Made by a program: the position numbers and the translations under genes
Assembly (NCBI GenBank): GCA_001917855.1
Contig: MNEU01000027.1
Coordinates: 1 to 36,092 of the forward strand
DNA from: Armatimonadetes bacterium 13_1_40CM_64_14
Lineage (GTDB): Bacteria > Sysuimicrobiota > Sysuimicrobiia > Sysuimicrobiales > Kaftiobacteriaceae
Direction of reading: 5' to 3'
DNA length: 36,092 nucleotides
Notes under the pieces: generated by a model
The model's database searches: none
Told to the model about the DNA's origin: nothing
What the model saw: only the letters and a program-made list of their open reading frames with translations
Shown here: one piece after another, positions 23,418 through 32,826 of the stretch
Layout: each line of letters opens with the position of its first letter
How positions within the stretch are numbered: position 1 is the stretch's first letter

Positions 23418-24776
23418 ATGACTTACCAAGACGCGCTGCGCTACATCGATAGCCTTCTCGCGCGCGCCCAGCCCCATCCGGGACCGGAGACGATGAAACT
23501 GCAACGGGTCACAGATTTGCTCCGACGGCTGGGGGATCCGCATCACGCCTTGCCAACCGTCTTGATCGCCGGGACGAAAGGAAAGGGGTCGACTGCCGCG
23601 ATGCTCGCGGCGATGATGCAATCATCCGACTACGATGTTGGCTTGTATACGAAGCCGCACCTCGTGGAGTACCGGGAGCGTATCGGCATCAACGGGAGGT
23701 GGATTTCACCAGAGGATCTTGCGGCGATCGTGGAGCAGGCCCGCCCGCACGTGGAGGCGATGGAGGGGGGACCATGGGGGCTGCCCTCCTACTTTGAACT
23801 GTCCGTGGCGTTGGCCTTTGTCCACTTCGCGCGCGCGCCCGTTGAGTTAGCGATCGTGGAGGTCGGGCTGGGAGGCCGATTGGATCCCACCAATGTGGCC
23901 GACCCGATCGTCTCCATCATCACGCCCATCAGTTATGATCACATGGACGTGCTGGGAGAGACCCTCGATGCGATTGCACGCGAAAAGGCGGGCATCGTCC
24001 GCGATCACGGCCGCGTGATTAGCGCCCCCCAAAGCCCAGAGGCGCGGGCGGCGATCATCGACGTCTGCACACGGCGAAACGCGCACTTGGTCCTGGTTGA
24101 TGAAACCATGCGGTGGGACGCGTTGGGGTCCACGCTGCACGAACAGCGCTTCGAGTTCGTGGGGACCCAGCGCAGCTACGGTCCCCTGCGGCTCCCCCTC
24201 ATTGGAGCCCACCAGCGCGCGAACGCCGCCACCGCTGTCGCGACGGTCGAGGCCCTCGCGCTGCGAGGGTTCCCGACCTCGGTCGGCGCCGTGCGGGAGG
24301 GACTCGCGGCGGTGCACTGGCCGGCTCGAGAAGAGGTGGTCGCGGAGCGGCCGTACGTGCTGGTCGATGTTGCCCATAATCCGGCCTCATTGGCCGCTTT
24401 GCGCGAGACGTTGGAGGCGGTTTTTTCAGGACGGCGCCTCATCCTGATCTTTGGGATGATCGCGACCCATGATCACCGGGCCTGCACGAGCCTTATCGCG
24501 CCCCTGGCTGAGACTGTGATTGTGACGACCCCCCAGCATGCCAAACCCCTGCCGGCCCGCGTATTGGCCGAGGAGGTCGCCCGCTACCAAGCGCATGTGG
24601 AGATCATCGAGGATCGCCCGACCGCCCTGGACCGGGCCCTGGCCCTGGCCGGTCCCGAGGATGTGGTGGTCGTCACCGGATCGTTTTTCCTCGTCGGGGA
24701 GGTACGCGAACTGCTCCAACGCAAGCTCGCCTCGGCACCCCACCCCCAGGTCCGTCTACGCGTGCCCCGAACATGA
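23418..24776 (+). CDS. folC: Folylpolyglutamate synthase / dihydrofolate synthase
   Basis: 452 residues of the Mur-ligase superfamily. FolC adds glutamate to folates. Motifs: TVLIAGTKGKGSTAAMLAAMM (P-loop; the common Asn of GTNGKGS is Lys here), GLYTKPHLVEYRERIGINGRWIS (commonly SPHL), FELSVALAFVHFA, VELAIVEVGLGGRLDPTN, PISYDHMDVLGETLDAIAREKAGI and VLVDVAHNPASLAALRETLE, where other family members have DGAHNP. Substitutions in otherwise strong motifs mean it should be treated as a divergent member, but all catalytic blocks are present. It starts 9 bp after folD stops. Confidence 0.92.
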   Translation: MTYQDALRYIDSLLARAQPHPGPETMKLQRVTDLLRRLGDPHHALPTVLIAGTKGKGSTAAMLAAMMQSSDYDVGLYTKPHLVEYRERIGINGRWISPEDLAAIVEQARPHVEAMEGGPWGLPSYFELSVALAFVHFARAPVELAIVEVGLGGRLDPTNVADPIVSIITPISYDHMDVLGETLDAIAREKAGIVRDHGRVISAPQSPEARAAIIDVCTRRNAHLVLVDETMRWDALGSTLHEQRFEFVGTQRSYGPLRLPLIGAHQRANAATAVATVEALALRGFPTSVGAVREGLAAVHWPAREEVVAERPYVLVDVAHNPASLAALRETLEAVFSGRRLILIFGMIATHDHRACTSLIAPLAETVIVTTPQHAKPLPARVLAEEVARYQAHVEIIEDRPTALDRALALAGPEDVVVVTGSFFLVGEVRELLQRKLASAPHPQVRLRVPRT

Positions 24777-24822
24777 CTGAAGTTCTGACCCCGCTGATCT
24801 GCTCCCGCGCTAAGGTGGTCTG

Positions 24823-26424
24823 ATGTGGGTTGATGTGATCGTGGAGGACATTTTGCGCACGCGCACTGACGATGCGCACATCGTCAACGACGCCAAAAGC
24901 CCGTCTGGACCGATCCACGTGGGGTCGCTCCGGGGAGTGATCCTGCACGACTGTGTCACCCGCGGTCTTCAGGAGAAAGGCCAACGCGTGCGGTTTCTGT
25001 ACGGCTTTGACGACTATGACCCGTTGGACGCGCTCCCGGCTGGGGCGTCTGAGGAGTGGCGTCGCTACCTGGGCGTCCCACTGTCGGAGGTTCCGGCGCA
25101 GGGTGGCGCCGCAGCGAGCTTCGGGCGACAGATCGGCGACGCATTTGTTGTGGTGTTCACCCGCTTGGGGGCCCACCCGGACATCTATTGGACGAGTGAG
25201 ATGTACAAGTCCGGACGCTTCAACGATGCCATCCGTCTGGCGCTGGATCGCGCGGAGGAGTTGATGCACATCGACCGGGAGATCAGCGGCAGCAAGAAAG
25301 CCGAGCGCCACCCGATCCAGGTCGTCTGTGAGCACTGTGGGCGCATCGGCACGACCGTGGTGACGGCGTGGGATGGGAATGAGGTTAGCTACGAGTGCCG
25401 GCCCGATAAAGTCGAGTGGGCACAGGGGTGCGGGTACCGTGGGAAGCGTTCGCCATTTGACGGGGGAAGTAAGCTGCAGTACGTCGTCGAGTGGGCGGCT
25501 AAGTGGAAGATCTTAGGCGTCACCGTGGAAGGCGCGGGCAAAGACCACATGACCAAAGGAGGGAGCCACGACCGTGCCCGTGCCATGGTGCAACGCATCT
25601 TTGCGTATCCTGCGCCCTATCCCATCCCTTATGAGTTCATCCTGGTGGGCGGGAAGAAGATGAGCACTAGCCGCGGCGTGGGCATGCTGGCCTCCGAACT
25701 CGTTGAGATCTTGCGGCCGGAGCTCGCGCGGTTCTTGCTGGTCCGCCCCCACTACCGGCAGCAGATCAACTTCGATCCGGGCGGAGAGACCATTCCCCAG
25801 CTGTACGACGAGTACGACCGCGCCGCCGCGGCGCACTTTGGGGACCTGCAGGCGAAGACCCCGGCGGAGGCCGACCTGCTGCAGGATCATGCGCGGACAT
25901 TCTCCTATGCGTCTCTCGAGCGCGAGCCGGCGCGCTGTTTTCGGATGCGGTTCGCCAAGGTCGCCTACCTCATGCAGATGGCGACCGTCGATGTGTATCG
26001 AGAAGCCGAACGTGAGAAAGGCGCTCCCCTGACCGATACCGACCGCGCAGAACTCCGCCAGCGCACAGAGGACGCGCGGCGCTGGCTTCAGACATATGCG
26101 CCCGAGAGTTACCGCTTTCAGGTGCAGCCCCGTCTGCCCGCGGTTCCTCTCGATGACAGCCAGCGCGCGTTCCTCGGTCATCTGGCAGAACTCATTCACA
26201 GCCGGCCGGCGTGGTCGGGGGAGGAGTTGCACGAGGCGATCCACACGCTGAAGACCCAGCTCGGGATCGCAGCAGCGGCGGCGTTTGGCGCGATCTACTT
26301 GGCGTTCTTGGGCAAGGCCTCGGGCCCGCAGGCCGGATGGTTTCTCGCGGCGCTGGACCGAGACTTCGTCGTCGCCCGGCTGCGTGAGGCGGCGCAGGGC
26401 GTGCGCAGGTCAGGGGTGCACTAG
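24823..26424 (+). CDS. lysK: Class I lysyl-tRNA synthetase
   Basis: 533 residues. Class I LysRS is the archaeal-type enzyme that charges tRNA-Lys with a Rossmann-type catalytic domain. It is unrelated to the class II LysS of most bacteria. Signatures: HIGH-like PSGPIHVGSLRGVILHD, LYGFDDYDPLD, the zinc-like cysteines in VVCEHCGRIG and ECRPDKVEWAQGCGYRG, WAAKWKILGVTVEGAGKDH, KGGSHDRARAM, and the KMSKS-like KKMSTSRGVGM. A helical C-terminal anticodon-binding region follows (RFLLVRPHYRQQINFDP and onwards). ATG 24823 is preceded by AAGGTGG. It sits 46 bp after folC and 3 bp before a hydroxyacid dehydrogenase gene, so the three are probably transcribed together. Confidence 0.94.
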   Translation: MWVDVIVEDILRTRTDDAHIVNDAKSPSGPIHVGSLRGVILHDCVTRGLQEKGQRVRFLYGFDDYDPLDALPAGASEEWRRYLGVPLSEVPAQGGAAASFGRQIGDAFVVVFTRLGAHPDIYWTSEMYKSGRFNDAIRLALDRAEELMHIDREISGSKKAERHPIQVVCEHCGRIGTTVVTAWDGNEVSYECRPDKVEWAQGCGYRGKRSPFDGGSKLQYVVEWAAKWKILGVTVEGAGKDHMTKGGSHDRARAMVQRIFAYPAPYPIPYEFILVGGKKMSTSRGVGMLASELVEILRPELARFLLVRPHYRQQINFDPGGETIPQLYDEYDRAAAAHFGDLQAKTPAEADLLQDHARTFSYASLEREPARCFRMRFAKVAYLMQMATVDVYREAEREKGAPLTDTDRAELRQRTEDARRWLQTYAPESYRFQVQPRLPAVPLDDSQRAFLGHLAELIHSRPAWSGEELHEAIHTLKTQLGIAAAAAFGAIYLAFLGKASGPQAGWFLAALDRDFVVARLREAAQGVRRSGVH

Positions 26425-26427
26425 GCG

Positions 26428-27387
26428 ATGGCAGGGGACCGCGACGTCAACATCGTGGTCTATGCGCATCTTGAGGCCCGTCACCTCGAGCAGATACGCG
26501 CCGTCGACCCCCGCGTGCGCGTGACGCTGGTGACGGATCAACCGCAGGGTACCGATGGGGTGCGGACGGCGGAGATCATGGTGGGGTGGAACATCCCACG
26601 AGAGGCGGTGCAACGGGCGTCTGGCCTGAAGTGGATCCACTCCACCGCCGCAGGGGTGGACCAGCTGCTCTACCCGGAGATCCGCGAACGCGGGATTATC
26701 TTGACCGCCAGCATGGGGATCCACCATCAATTGGTGGAGCATATCTTTGCGTTCCTGCTGGCGTTAGAGCGGCGGCTGCACGTGGCGATGCGCCTGCAAC
26801 TCCAACGCAAATGGGACCGCACCCACACCGTCGGGGACGAGCTTGCCGGTAAGACGCTCGGGATTTTGGGGTTGGGCACGATCGGCCAGCAACTGGTGCG
26901 CAAGGCCCAGGCCTTCGACATGCGGGTCATCGGGACCAAGCGGACGCCGACACCCCTCCCCGGCGTAGACCGCGTGCTTCCCCCAGACGGCCTCCCCCAG
27001 GTGTTGCGGGAGTCCGATGCCGTCGTCGTGGCTCTGCCCCTGACCCCGCAGACGCGCGGGTTGATCGGGGAGCGCGAGCTGCAGATGATGAAGCCGACCG
27101 CGTGGTTCATTAATGTCGGGCGCGGTCCGATCGTGCACGAGGCGGCGGTGATCCAGGCGCTGCGCGCGGGACGGATCGCCGGCGCAGCACTCGACGTCTT
27201 CGAACACGAACCCCTCCGTTCCGACAGCCCCTTGTACGAGCTGGAGAACGTGATCCTGACCCCGCACGTCTCCGGCGCCTCGCCACGCTATATGGACCGC
27301 GCCGTGCCGCTCTTTTGTGAGAACCTTGCGCGCTACCTGCGCGGCGCGCCGTTGCGCAATCTCGTGGATCCCGAACGAGGCTATTGA
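26428..27387 (+). CDS. D-isomer-specific 2-hydroxyacid dehydrogenase
   Basis: 319 residues. Substrate-binding segments flank a Rossmann domain: LAGKTLGILGLGTIGQQLVRKA (NAD-binding GxGxxGQ), then VVVALPLTPQTRGLIGERELQMM. Catalytic residues are visible: Arg in FINVGRGPIVHEAAV, Glu in AALDVFEHEPLRSDSPLYEL and His in VILTPHVSGASPRYMDRAV. The family reduces 2-keto acids or oxidises D-2-hydroxyacids (glycerate, phosphoglycerate, lactate and others); the substrate is not clear. The protein lacks the C-terminal ACT domain of SerA. It begins 3 nt after lysK stops and may be translationally coupled. Confidence 0.9.
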   Translation: MAGDRDVNIVVYAHLEARHLEQIRAVDPRVRVTLVTDQPQGTDGVRTAEIMVGWNIPREAVQRASGLKWIHSTAAGVDQLLYPEIRERGIILTASMGIHHQLVEHIFAFLLALERRLHVAMRLQLQRKWDRTHTVGDELAGKTLGILGLGTIGQQLVRKAQAFDMRVIGTKRTPTPLPGVDRVLPPDGLPQVLRESDAVVVALPLTPQTRGLIGERELQMMKPTAWFINVGRGPIVHEAAVIQALRAGRIAGAALDVFEHEPLRSDSPLYELENVILTPHVSGASPRYMDRAVPLFCENLARYLRGAPLRNLVDPERGY

Positions 27388-27483
27388 CCCACCGGCGACG
27401 AATCCTCCAGGCGAGCTGACAGGATTTCACAAGGCGAAGGACCGGGGTTGCGTTGCAGAGCCCTGGGGTGAGGAGGGGGAGGC

Positions 27484-29574
27484 GTGAAGCCGTATCCTCC
27501 GGACCGGATTCGCAATGTCGCCGTCGTCGGGCACGGCGGTACAGGCAAGACCTCGCTCGTTGAGGCGGCGTTGTTCACCGCCAAGGCGGTGGACCGCTTA
27601 GGGAAGGTCGACGACGGAACCTCGACCACCGACTTCGATCCCGAAGAGCAACGCCGCAAGCACACCATCAATGCCGCCCTCGCACCCCTCGAATGGAACG
27701 GCGTGAAAGTCAACCTCATCGACGTACCGGGTTATCCCGACTTTGTCGGAGAGGTGGTCGGCGCGCTCCGGGCAGTCGAAGGCGCCGTGCTGGTCGTGGA
27801 CGGGGTGTCGGGCGTCCAGGTGCAGACTGAAGTCGCCTGGGCACAGGCGGACAAGGCAGGCGTCAGCCGGATGGTCGTGGTGAACCGGCTGGACCGCGAG
27901 AACGCGAGCTTCGACCGGACCCTCCAGTCGCTCCGGACGCGGTTTGGGAATAAGGTGGCCCCGATTCAGATTCCCATCGGGGCGGAGGGGGCGTTTGGCG
28001 GGGTCGTGGATTTGGTCGAGATGAAAGCCTACGCTGCCAAGAACGGTGAGATGACGCCGTCCGAGATTCCCTCTACCTTAGTAGCGGGGGCGCAGGCCGC
28101 GCGGGAAAAGCTCATGGAAGCGGCGGCGGAATCCGAAGACGCGTTGGTCGAGAAGTACCTAGAAGCGGGGGAGCTCTCACAAGAGGAGCTGCGTCGCGGA
28201 CTGCACGCCGGCGTGAAGGCAGGCACACTGGTCCCCGTCGTCTGCGCGGCAGGGGGCAAGCTCGTCGGGATCTCTTTGCTGCTCAATCAGATCGTCACTC
28301 TGCTGCCGGCCCCAGCCGAACGCCACGAGGTCACGGCGACCGACCCACGCACGCAGAAGCCGGTGCCGGTGGCACAACAGGCGGGCAGTCCGCTCGCGGC
28401 ACTGGTGTTCAAGACGGTCGCCGACCCGTTCGTCGGCAAACTTTCGTACTTCCGCGTGTACGGTGGGGTGCTGCGGTCAGACTCTCAGGTGTTCAACGCG
28501 ACGAAAGGGAAAGGCGAGCGGATCGGGCAGATCTTTTTCGTCCGCGGCAAGCAACAGGTGGCGGCCCCCGAAGTAGGTCCCGGGGACCTGGCGGCTGTCG
28601 CCAAACTCGCGGAGACCTCGACCGGAGACACCCTGTGCGCCAAGGAGACCCCGGTGCTGCTTCCGGTGATTGCGTTCCCGCCCCCGGCGATTTCGCTTGC
28701 CGTGGAACCCAAAAGCAAGGCCGATGAGGACAAATTGGGGGTGTCCCTGCAGAGGCTGACCGAGGAAGATCCGACGTTTCACGTCAACCGCGCGACCGAG
28801 ATGAAACAGACCATCATTTCCGGCATGGGCGAGTCGCACCTAGAGATCATGGCCGACCGCCTGCGACGGAAATTCAGCGTCGCTGTCACGTTGATGCCGC
28901 CCCGGGTCCCCTACCGGGAGACAATTCGCGCCCGGAGCAATGCACAAGGTCGCTATGTCAAGCAGACCGGCGGCCGCGGGCAGTACGGGGTGTGTTTCAT
29001 TGAGATCGAGCCGCTGCCCCGGGGCAGCGGATTCGAGTTCGTGGACAAAATCCGTGGCGGGGCCATTCCTAACCAGTTCATCGCGTCAGTGGAGAAGGGC
29101 GTGCGCAAAGCGCTGGACGAAGGGGTGCTGGCGGGCGCTCGGGTCGTCGATGTCCGGGTCACGCTGGTAGACGGGAAGTACCACGACGTGGACAGCTCAG
29201 ACATCGCCTTCCAGATTGCCGGCTCCATGGCCTTCAGGGAGGCGGTCACCTCTGCCAGCCCCGTGCTGCTGGAACCGATTATGACCTTGTCGGTCCGCCT
29301 GCCCGAAGGACAGATGGGCGACATCATCGGAGACCTCAATGCCAAGCGCGGGCGCATTCAGGGGATGGACCCGCAAGGCGATGGCGTCACCGTGGTGGTG
29401 GCTCAGGTCCCGCAGGCAGAAGTGCTGCGCTACGCCTCCGACCTGCGGTCGATCACGGGGGGGCGGGGCACATTTGAGTTGACGTTTTCGCACTATGAAG
29501 ATGTGCCTCCGCACGTGACCGAGCGGATCATCGCCGAGACCAAGCACCAGAAGGCCGAAGCCGCCTCCCGCTAA
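27484..29574 (+). CDS. Elongation factor G paralogue (EF-G2/FusA2 type)
   Basis: 696 residues with five EF-G domains. GTPase motifs: G1 VAVVGHGGTGKTSLVEAALF, G2 region EEQRRKHTINAALAPLEW, G3 NLIDVPGYPDFVGEVVGALR, G4 VVVNRLDRENASFD. Domain II: LAALVFKTVADPFVGKLSYF. Domain IV: YVKQTGGRGQYG. Domain V: LLEPIMTLSVRLPEGQMGDIIGDLNAKRGRIQGM. Canonical EF-G has NKMD and QEQERGITI; the NRLD and EEQRRKHTI variants place this in the second EF-G group seen in Thermus and many bacteria. GTG 27484 has a strong GAGGAGGGGGA site. No tuf or ribosomal protein genes are adjacent, which also argues for the paralogue. Its role in translocation or recycling is not established here. Confidence 0.9.
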   Translation: MKPYPPDRIRNVAVVGHGGTGKTSLVEAALFTAKAVDRLGKVDDGTSTTDFDPEEQRRKHTINAALAPLEWNGVKVNLIDVPGYPDFVGEVVGALRAVEGAVLVVDGVSGVQVQTEVAWAQADKAGVSRMVVVNRLDRENASFDRTLQSLRTRFGNKVAPIQIPIGAEGAFGGVVDLVEMKAYAAKNGEMTPSEIPSTLVAGAQAAREKLMEAAAESEDALVEKYLEAGELSQEELRRGLHAGVKAGTLVPVVCAAGGKLVGISLLLNQIVTLLPAPAERHEVTATDPRTQKPVPVAQQAGSPLAALVFKTVADPFVGKLSYFRVYGGVLRSDSQVFNATKGKGERIGQIFFVRGKQQVAAPEVGPGDLAAVAKLAETSTGDTLCAKETPVLLPVIAFPPPAISLAVEPKSKADEDKLGVSLQRLTEEDPTFHVNRATEMKQTIISGMGESHLEIMADRLRRKFSVAVTLMPPRVPYRETIRARSNAQGRYVKQTGGRGQYGVCFIEIEPLPRGSGFEFVDKIRGGAIPNQFIASVEKGVRKALDEGVLAGARVVDVRVTLVDGKYHDVDSSDIAFQIAGSMAFREAVTSASPVLLEPIMTLSVRLPEGQMGDIIGDLNAKRGRIQGMDPQGDGVTVVVAQVPQAEVLRYASDLRSITGGRGTFELTFSHYEDVPPHVTERIIAETKHQKAEAASR

Positions 29575-29584
29575 CGCCGCCCTC

Positions 29585-29621
29585 CCCCTCCGAGATCGGG
29601 CCTGCCCGACTAGAGGAGGGG
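29585..29621 (+). promoter_or_regulatory. Hairpin downstream of EF-G2 that can sequester an SD sequence
   Basis: CCCCTCC at 29585-29591 pairs with GGAGGGG at 29615-29621; an inner stem TCGGG/CCCGA closes a CCTG loop. No U-tract follows, so it is not a standard terminator. The 3' arm is the ribosome-binding site of the ORF at 29626. Confidence 0.55.
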
Positions 29622-29625
29622 TAGC

Positions 29626-29853
29626 ATGGCGGAGGTAAGCTCCAGGACGCGCGCCGGGCGAGCGACTTCGAGGTTCCCTGGGGAATACCATCGACTCTCG
29701 GGGCGTTCGGCAGGAGTGAAGGGAAGATCGCCGAAAGCCCAGATGCTACATCGCGGATGGGAGGGCCTTATCTCCGCAGAGATAGGGCCCTCCAGCATTG
29801 TACGCGGGGAGGTTGTCACGGCCTTATGGCCGGGCGCTTATCGGCCGATATAA
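29626..29853 (+). CDS. Possible leader ORF overlapping the dnaG start
   Basis: 75 codons beginning at an ATG with a very good AGGAGGGG site. It ends at 29853, 28 nt inside dnaG in another frame. The predicted product (MAEVSSRTRAGRATSRFPGE and onwards) is basic and low-complexity, with no recognised family. It may be a leader peptide coupling translation to dnaG, or a chance ORF. It also contains the hairpin at 29760-29793. Confidence 0.25.
   Translation: MAEVSSRTRAGRATSRFPGEYHRLSGRSAGVKGRSPKAQMLHRGWEGLISAEIGPSSIVRGEVVTALWPGAYRPI
29760..29793 (+). promoter_or_regulatory. 15-bp stem-loop in the dnaG leader
   Basis: GGAGGGCC-T-TATCTC, loop CGCA, GAGATA-G-GGCCCTCC. All 15 positions pair, one as T-G. 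It ends 32 nt before the dnaG ATG. Without a U-tract it is unlikely to be a simple terminator; attenuation or mRNA processing are possible, as known between rpsU and dnaG in enterics. Confidence 0.6.
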
Positions 29854-31655
29854 GAGAAGAAATCCGCCAGCGGATCGACCTGGTTGAGCTGGTCAGTGCT
29901 CACGTGGCCCTGAAGAAGGCGGGCCGGTATTACAAAGGGCTCTGTCCCTTCCATCAGGAGAAGACGCCATCGTTTCACGTCGACCGCGAGCGAGGCCTGT
30001 GGCATTGCTTCGGATGCCAGTTGGGAGGCTCGGCGTTCGACTTCATGATGCGGACGAGCAACGTGTCGTTTGGCGAAGCGGTCGAGATGCTCGCCCGCCG
30101 GGCGGGCGTGCGCCTGGAACGCAGTCCGGAGGAAATCCAGCGGGCGACGGAACGGGATCGACTGTACCGGGCGTTGGAAACGGCAGCGGGCATCTTTCGA
30201 GAGAACCTGCTCCATCCCGAACGGGGTCGTGTGGCCCAAGAGTACCTCGCACGTCGCGGCGTGGATGCCCCGACGGCGGAGCGATTTCGATTAGGGTACG
30301 CGACGGCGAACTGGGACGATCTGCTCAAGGCGTTGGGAGCAAAAGGCTTCGCGCCGGCACTCCTTGCCAGCGGCGGGCTCGTGCAGATGCGAACCGGTGG
30401 CGATGGGTACTACGACATGTTCCGCCACCGGCTGATCTTCCCGATCCTGGACCTCCAGGATCGTCCGGTTGCGTTCGGCGGGCGTGCGCTAGACGAGACG
30501 CAACCCAAGTACCTGAACTCGAAAGAAACGACGGTCTTTGTCAAGGGCAAGACCCTCTACGCGCTCAACTGGGCGCGCGAAGCGATCCGCCAGCACGACG
30601 AGGTCGTGGTGGTGGAAGGGAATATGGACGTGTTGACGTGTCATCAGTTCGGAATCACCAATGCCGTGGCGACGCTAGGTACAGCGCTGACGGCCGAGCA
30701 GGTGTCGGGGTTGAAGCGGTTCGCCGGGAAGGCCGTCTTGGTCTACGACGCAGACGCCGCGGGCCAGGCGGCGATGGAACGGGCGCAGAGTCTGTTTGAA
30801 GAGGCGGAATTGCCGGTGCGCGTGGCGGTGCTACCGTCTGGCGATCCCGATGAATTTCTGCGGACTGCCGGTCCGCAGAAGTTTGAGGAGTTAGTGGCAA
30901 ACGCGGTGCCGATCTTTGACTACCAAGTCTCCCTGGCAGCTTCCCGGTATAATGCGAAGACGGTCGAGGGGAAAGTCCGCATTGTCGATGTCCTGCTCCC
31001 CTCGATCGCCGCGGTGAGCAACCCGGTGCGCCAAGCCGAGTACCTCCGCAGTCTCGCGCAGCGATTCGATCTGGCGGAGGATGCCGTGCGCCAGCGTCTG
31101 ACCGCGCGGACTCGGCCCAGTGAGGCCCACCGAGGACAGCCGCCCAGTGCCCCGCCCCCCGACCGGGCGCGGAACCAAGCCGAGCGGCTACTCATCCACT
31201 TAATGGTGCACGACCCGGCGCTGCGGCCCATCGTCGGAGGCGCCCTGGCACCAGGCGATTTCATCGACCCTCCGCACAGCCGGTTGGCGCGCGCCCTGTT
31301 CGCCGCCCCCGACGCTGACGTGGACCGGCTCCGCGAGGGGCTGGAGGATGAGGACACCCAGGGGCTTCTGATGCGGTTGGTGTTTGAGGAGCTGCCCGTC
31401 GCGGAGAAGGAAAAGGAGCAGGTCGTGCGCGAGACGATCGACTACATCAGCGTGCGGGTTCCCGCCGCACAGCAGCGCCAAGCGCTCGCGAGGCAGATTC
31501 AGCAGGCCCAGACCGCGGGAGATCTACAGCAGGTTCGACAGTTGCAAATGGCGTACATAAAACTGATTGGGCCATCGGGACCCGAAACGGCGTCATCTCC
31601 GGTCCCTGGTGGGTCCGTAACCCCTGCGCCGAAGGGGGGTGACAACCATGGCTAG
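29826..31655 (+). CDS. dnaG: DNA primase
   Basis: 609 residues from ATG 29826 ([20 protein letters not shown]); the track start at 29757 adds 23 residues read through the leader hairpin. The CHC2 zinc domain has C40, H43, C61 and C64 ([20 protein letters not shown]). The TOPRIM core has Glu264 ([17 protein letters not shown]) and Asp308/Asp310 ([13 protein letters not shown]). The central RNA-polymerase domain carries [21 protein letters not shown] and [19 protein letters not shown]. The C-terminal region after about 430 is the helicase-binding part and is less conserved. DnaG makes RNA primers at the replication fork. The last 8 nt overlap rpoD, giving a dnaG-rpoD pair without rpsU. Confidence 0.95.
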   Translation: MAGRLSADIREEIRQRIDLVELVSAHVALKKAGRYYKGLCPFHQEKTPSFHVDRERGLWHCFGCQLGGSAFDFMMRTSNVSFGEAVEMLARRAGVRLERSPEEIQRATERDRLYRALETAAGIFRENLLHPERGRVAQEYLARRGVDAPTAERFRLGYATANWDDLLKALGAKGFAPALLASGGLVQMRTGGDGYYDMFRHRLIFPILDLQDRPVAFGGRALDETQPKYLNSKETTVFVKGKTLYALNWAREAIRQHDEVVVVEGNMDVLTCHQFGITNAVATLGTALTAEQVSGLKRFAGKAVLVYDADAAGQAAMERAQSLFEEAELPVRVAVLPSGDPDEFLRTAGPQKFEELVANAVPIFDYQVSLAASRYNAKTVEGKVRIVDVLLPSIAAVSNPVRQAEYLRSLAQRFDLAEDAVRQRLTARTRPSEAHRGQPPSAPPPDRARNQAERLLIHLMVHDPALRPIVGGALAPGDFIDPPHSRLARALFAAPDADVDRLREGLEDEDTQGLLMRLVFEELPVAEKEKEQVVRETIDYISVRVPAAQQRQALARQIQQAQTAGDLQQVRQLQMAYIKLIGPSGPETASSPVPGGSVTPAPKGGDNHG

Positions 31656-32748
31656 AAAGAAGGCGCCTGAACCGCCGATTTCCGACGAGCGGATCCAGGC
31701 CGAACTCAAGACGCTCGTGGAGCTGGGCAAGAAGAAGGGGTTCTTGACCCACGACGACATTCTGGAACAGTTCCCCGAGGCGGAACAGAACATCGAGCTG
31801 ATTGATCGCGTCTACACCGTGCTCTTAGAGCAGGGGATCGATGTGGTCGAAGACGCCAAGGAGGCGGAGCAGAAAGGCAAGGCCGAGGAGGAGGAGGAGA
31901 CCCGCGAGGCCGAGGGCGTGGCCATCGACGACCCGGTCCGCATGTACCTCAAGGAAATCGGCAAAGTCGCCCTCCTGACCCCCGAGCAGGAGGTGGACCT
32001 GGCCAAGCGCATGGAGAAAGGCGACGAGGAAGCCAAACGCCGCCTGATCGAAGCGAACCTGCGCCTGGTCGTGAGCATCGCCAAGAAGTATGTCGGCCGC
32101 GGCATGCTCTTTTTGGATCTCATTCAAGAGGGAAACCTGGGCCTCATCCGAGCCGTCGAGAAATTCGACTGGCGGAAGGGATTCAAGTTCAGCACATACG
32201 CGACCTGGTGGATCCGGCAGGCCATCACCCGCGCGCTGGCGGACCAGGCGCGGACGATTCGCATCCCGGTCCACATGGTCGAGACCATCAACAAGTTGAT
32301 TCGCATCTCCCGCTCGCTGCTGCAAGAACTGGGCCGCGAGCCGACCGCGGAGGAGATCGCGCAGGCGATGACCCTGCCCGTGGAGCGGGTGCGCGAGATC
32401 ATCAAGATTGCGCAGGAGCCCATCTCGCTGGAGACCCCGATCGGCGAAGAGGAAGACAGCCACCTCGGGGACTTTATCGAGGACCAAGACGCGCTCGCTC
32501 CGGCCGAGGCCGCGTCGTTCACCATGCTCAAGGAGCAACTCGAAGACGTGCTGGAGACGTTGACCCCGCGCGAGCGGAAGGTCTTGAAGCTGCGCTTCGG
32601 ACTGGATGACGGCCGGCCCCGCACGTTAGAAGAGGTCGGCCGCGAGTTCGGCGTTACGCGGGAGCGCATCCGCCAGATCGAAGCCAAGGCGCTGCGCAAG
32701 CTGCGCCACCCGTCCCGCAGCAAGCGGTTGAAGGACTTCATCGAGTGA
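31648..32748 (+). CDS. rpoD: Primary sigma-70 factor
   Basis: 366 residues from ATG 31648, with GGGGGGTG 7 nt upstream and an 8-nt overlap with dnaG. Region 1.1 spans about 10-80 ([20 protein letters not shown]). An acidic linker follows, then region 1.2 ([20 protein letters not shown]). Region 2: [60 protein letters not shown]. Region 3: [20 protein letters not shown]. Region 4: [53 protein letters not shown]. It carries no large non-conserved insert, so it is the compact RpoD type of Gram-positive-like lineages. It directs housekeeping transcription. A terminator follows the gene. Confidence 0.97.
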   Translation: MARKKAPEPPISDERIQAELKTLVELGKKKGFLTHDDILEQFPEAEQNIELIDRVYTVLLEQGIDVVEDAKEAEQKGKAEEEEETREAEGVAIDDPVRMYLKEIGKVALLTPEQEVDLAKRMEKGDEEAKRRLIEANLRLVVSIAKKYVGRGMLFLDLIQEGNLGLIRAVEKFDWRKGFKFSTYATWWIRQAITRALADQARTIRIPVHMVETINKLIRISRSLLQELGREPTAEEIAQAMTLPVERVREIIKIAQEPISLETPIGEEEDSHLGDFIEDQDALAPAEAASFTMLKEQLEDVLETLTPRERKVLKLRFGLDDGRPRTLEEVGREFGVTRERIRQIEAKALRKLRHPSRSKRLKDFIE

Positions 32749-32764
32749 CCGGTAGGAGTCGGAG

Positions 32765-32812
32765 GAAGGCTGAGGGTGCGCCCGGGGGCGCGGCCGTCAG
32801 CCTTCTTCGTCT
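32765..32812 (+). terminator. Intrinsic terminator after rpoD
   Basis: GAAGGCTGA (32765-32773) pairs with TCAGCCTTC (32797-32805) around a GC-rich interior loop, followed by TTCGTCT. It ends the dnaG-rpoD unit 15 nt before the ahcY start. The U-tract is imperfect. Confidence 0.7.
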
Positions 32813-32826
32813 GTAGAGGGGATCCC

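Noticed and set aside
32749-32826. SAH riboswitch upstream of ahcY
   Set aside because: The region is explained by the rpoD terminator hairpin; no SAH-riboswitch core was recognised.
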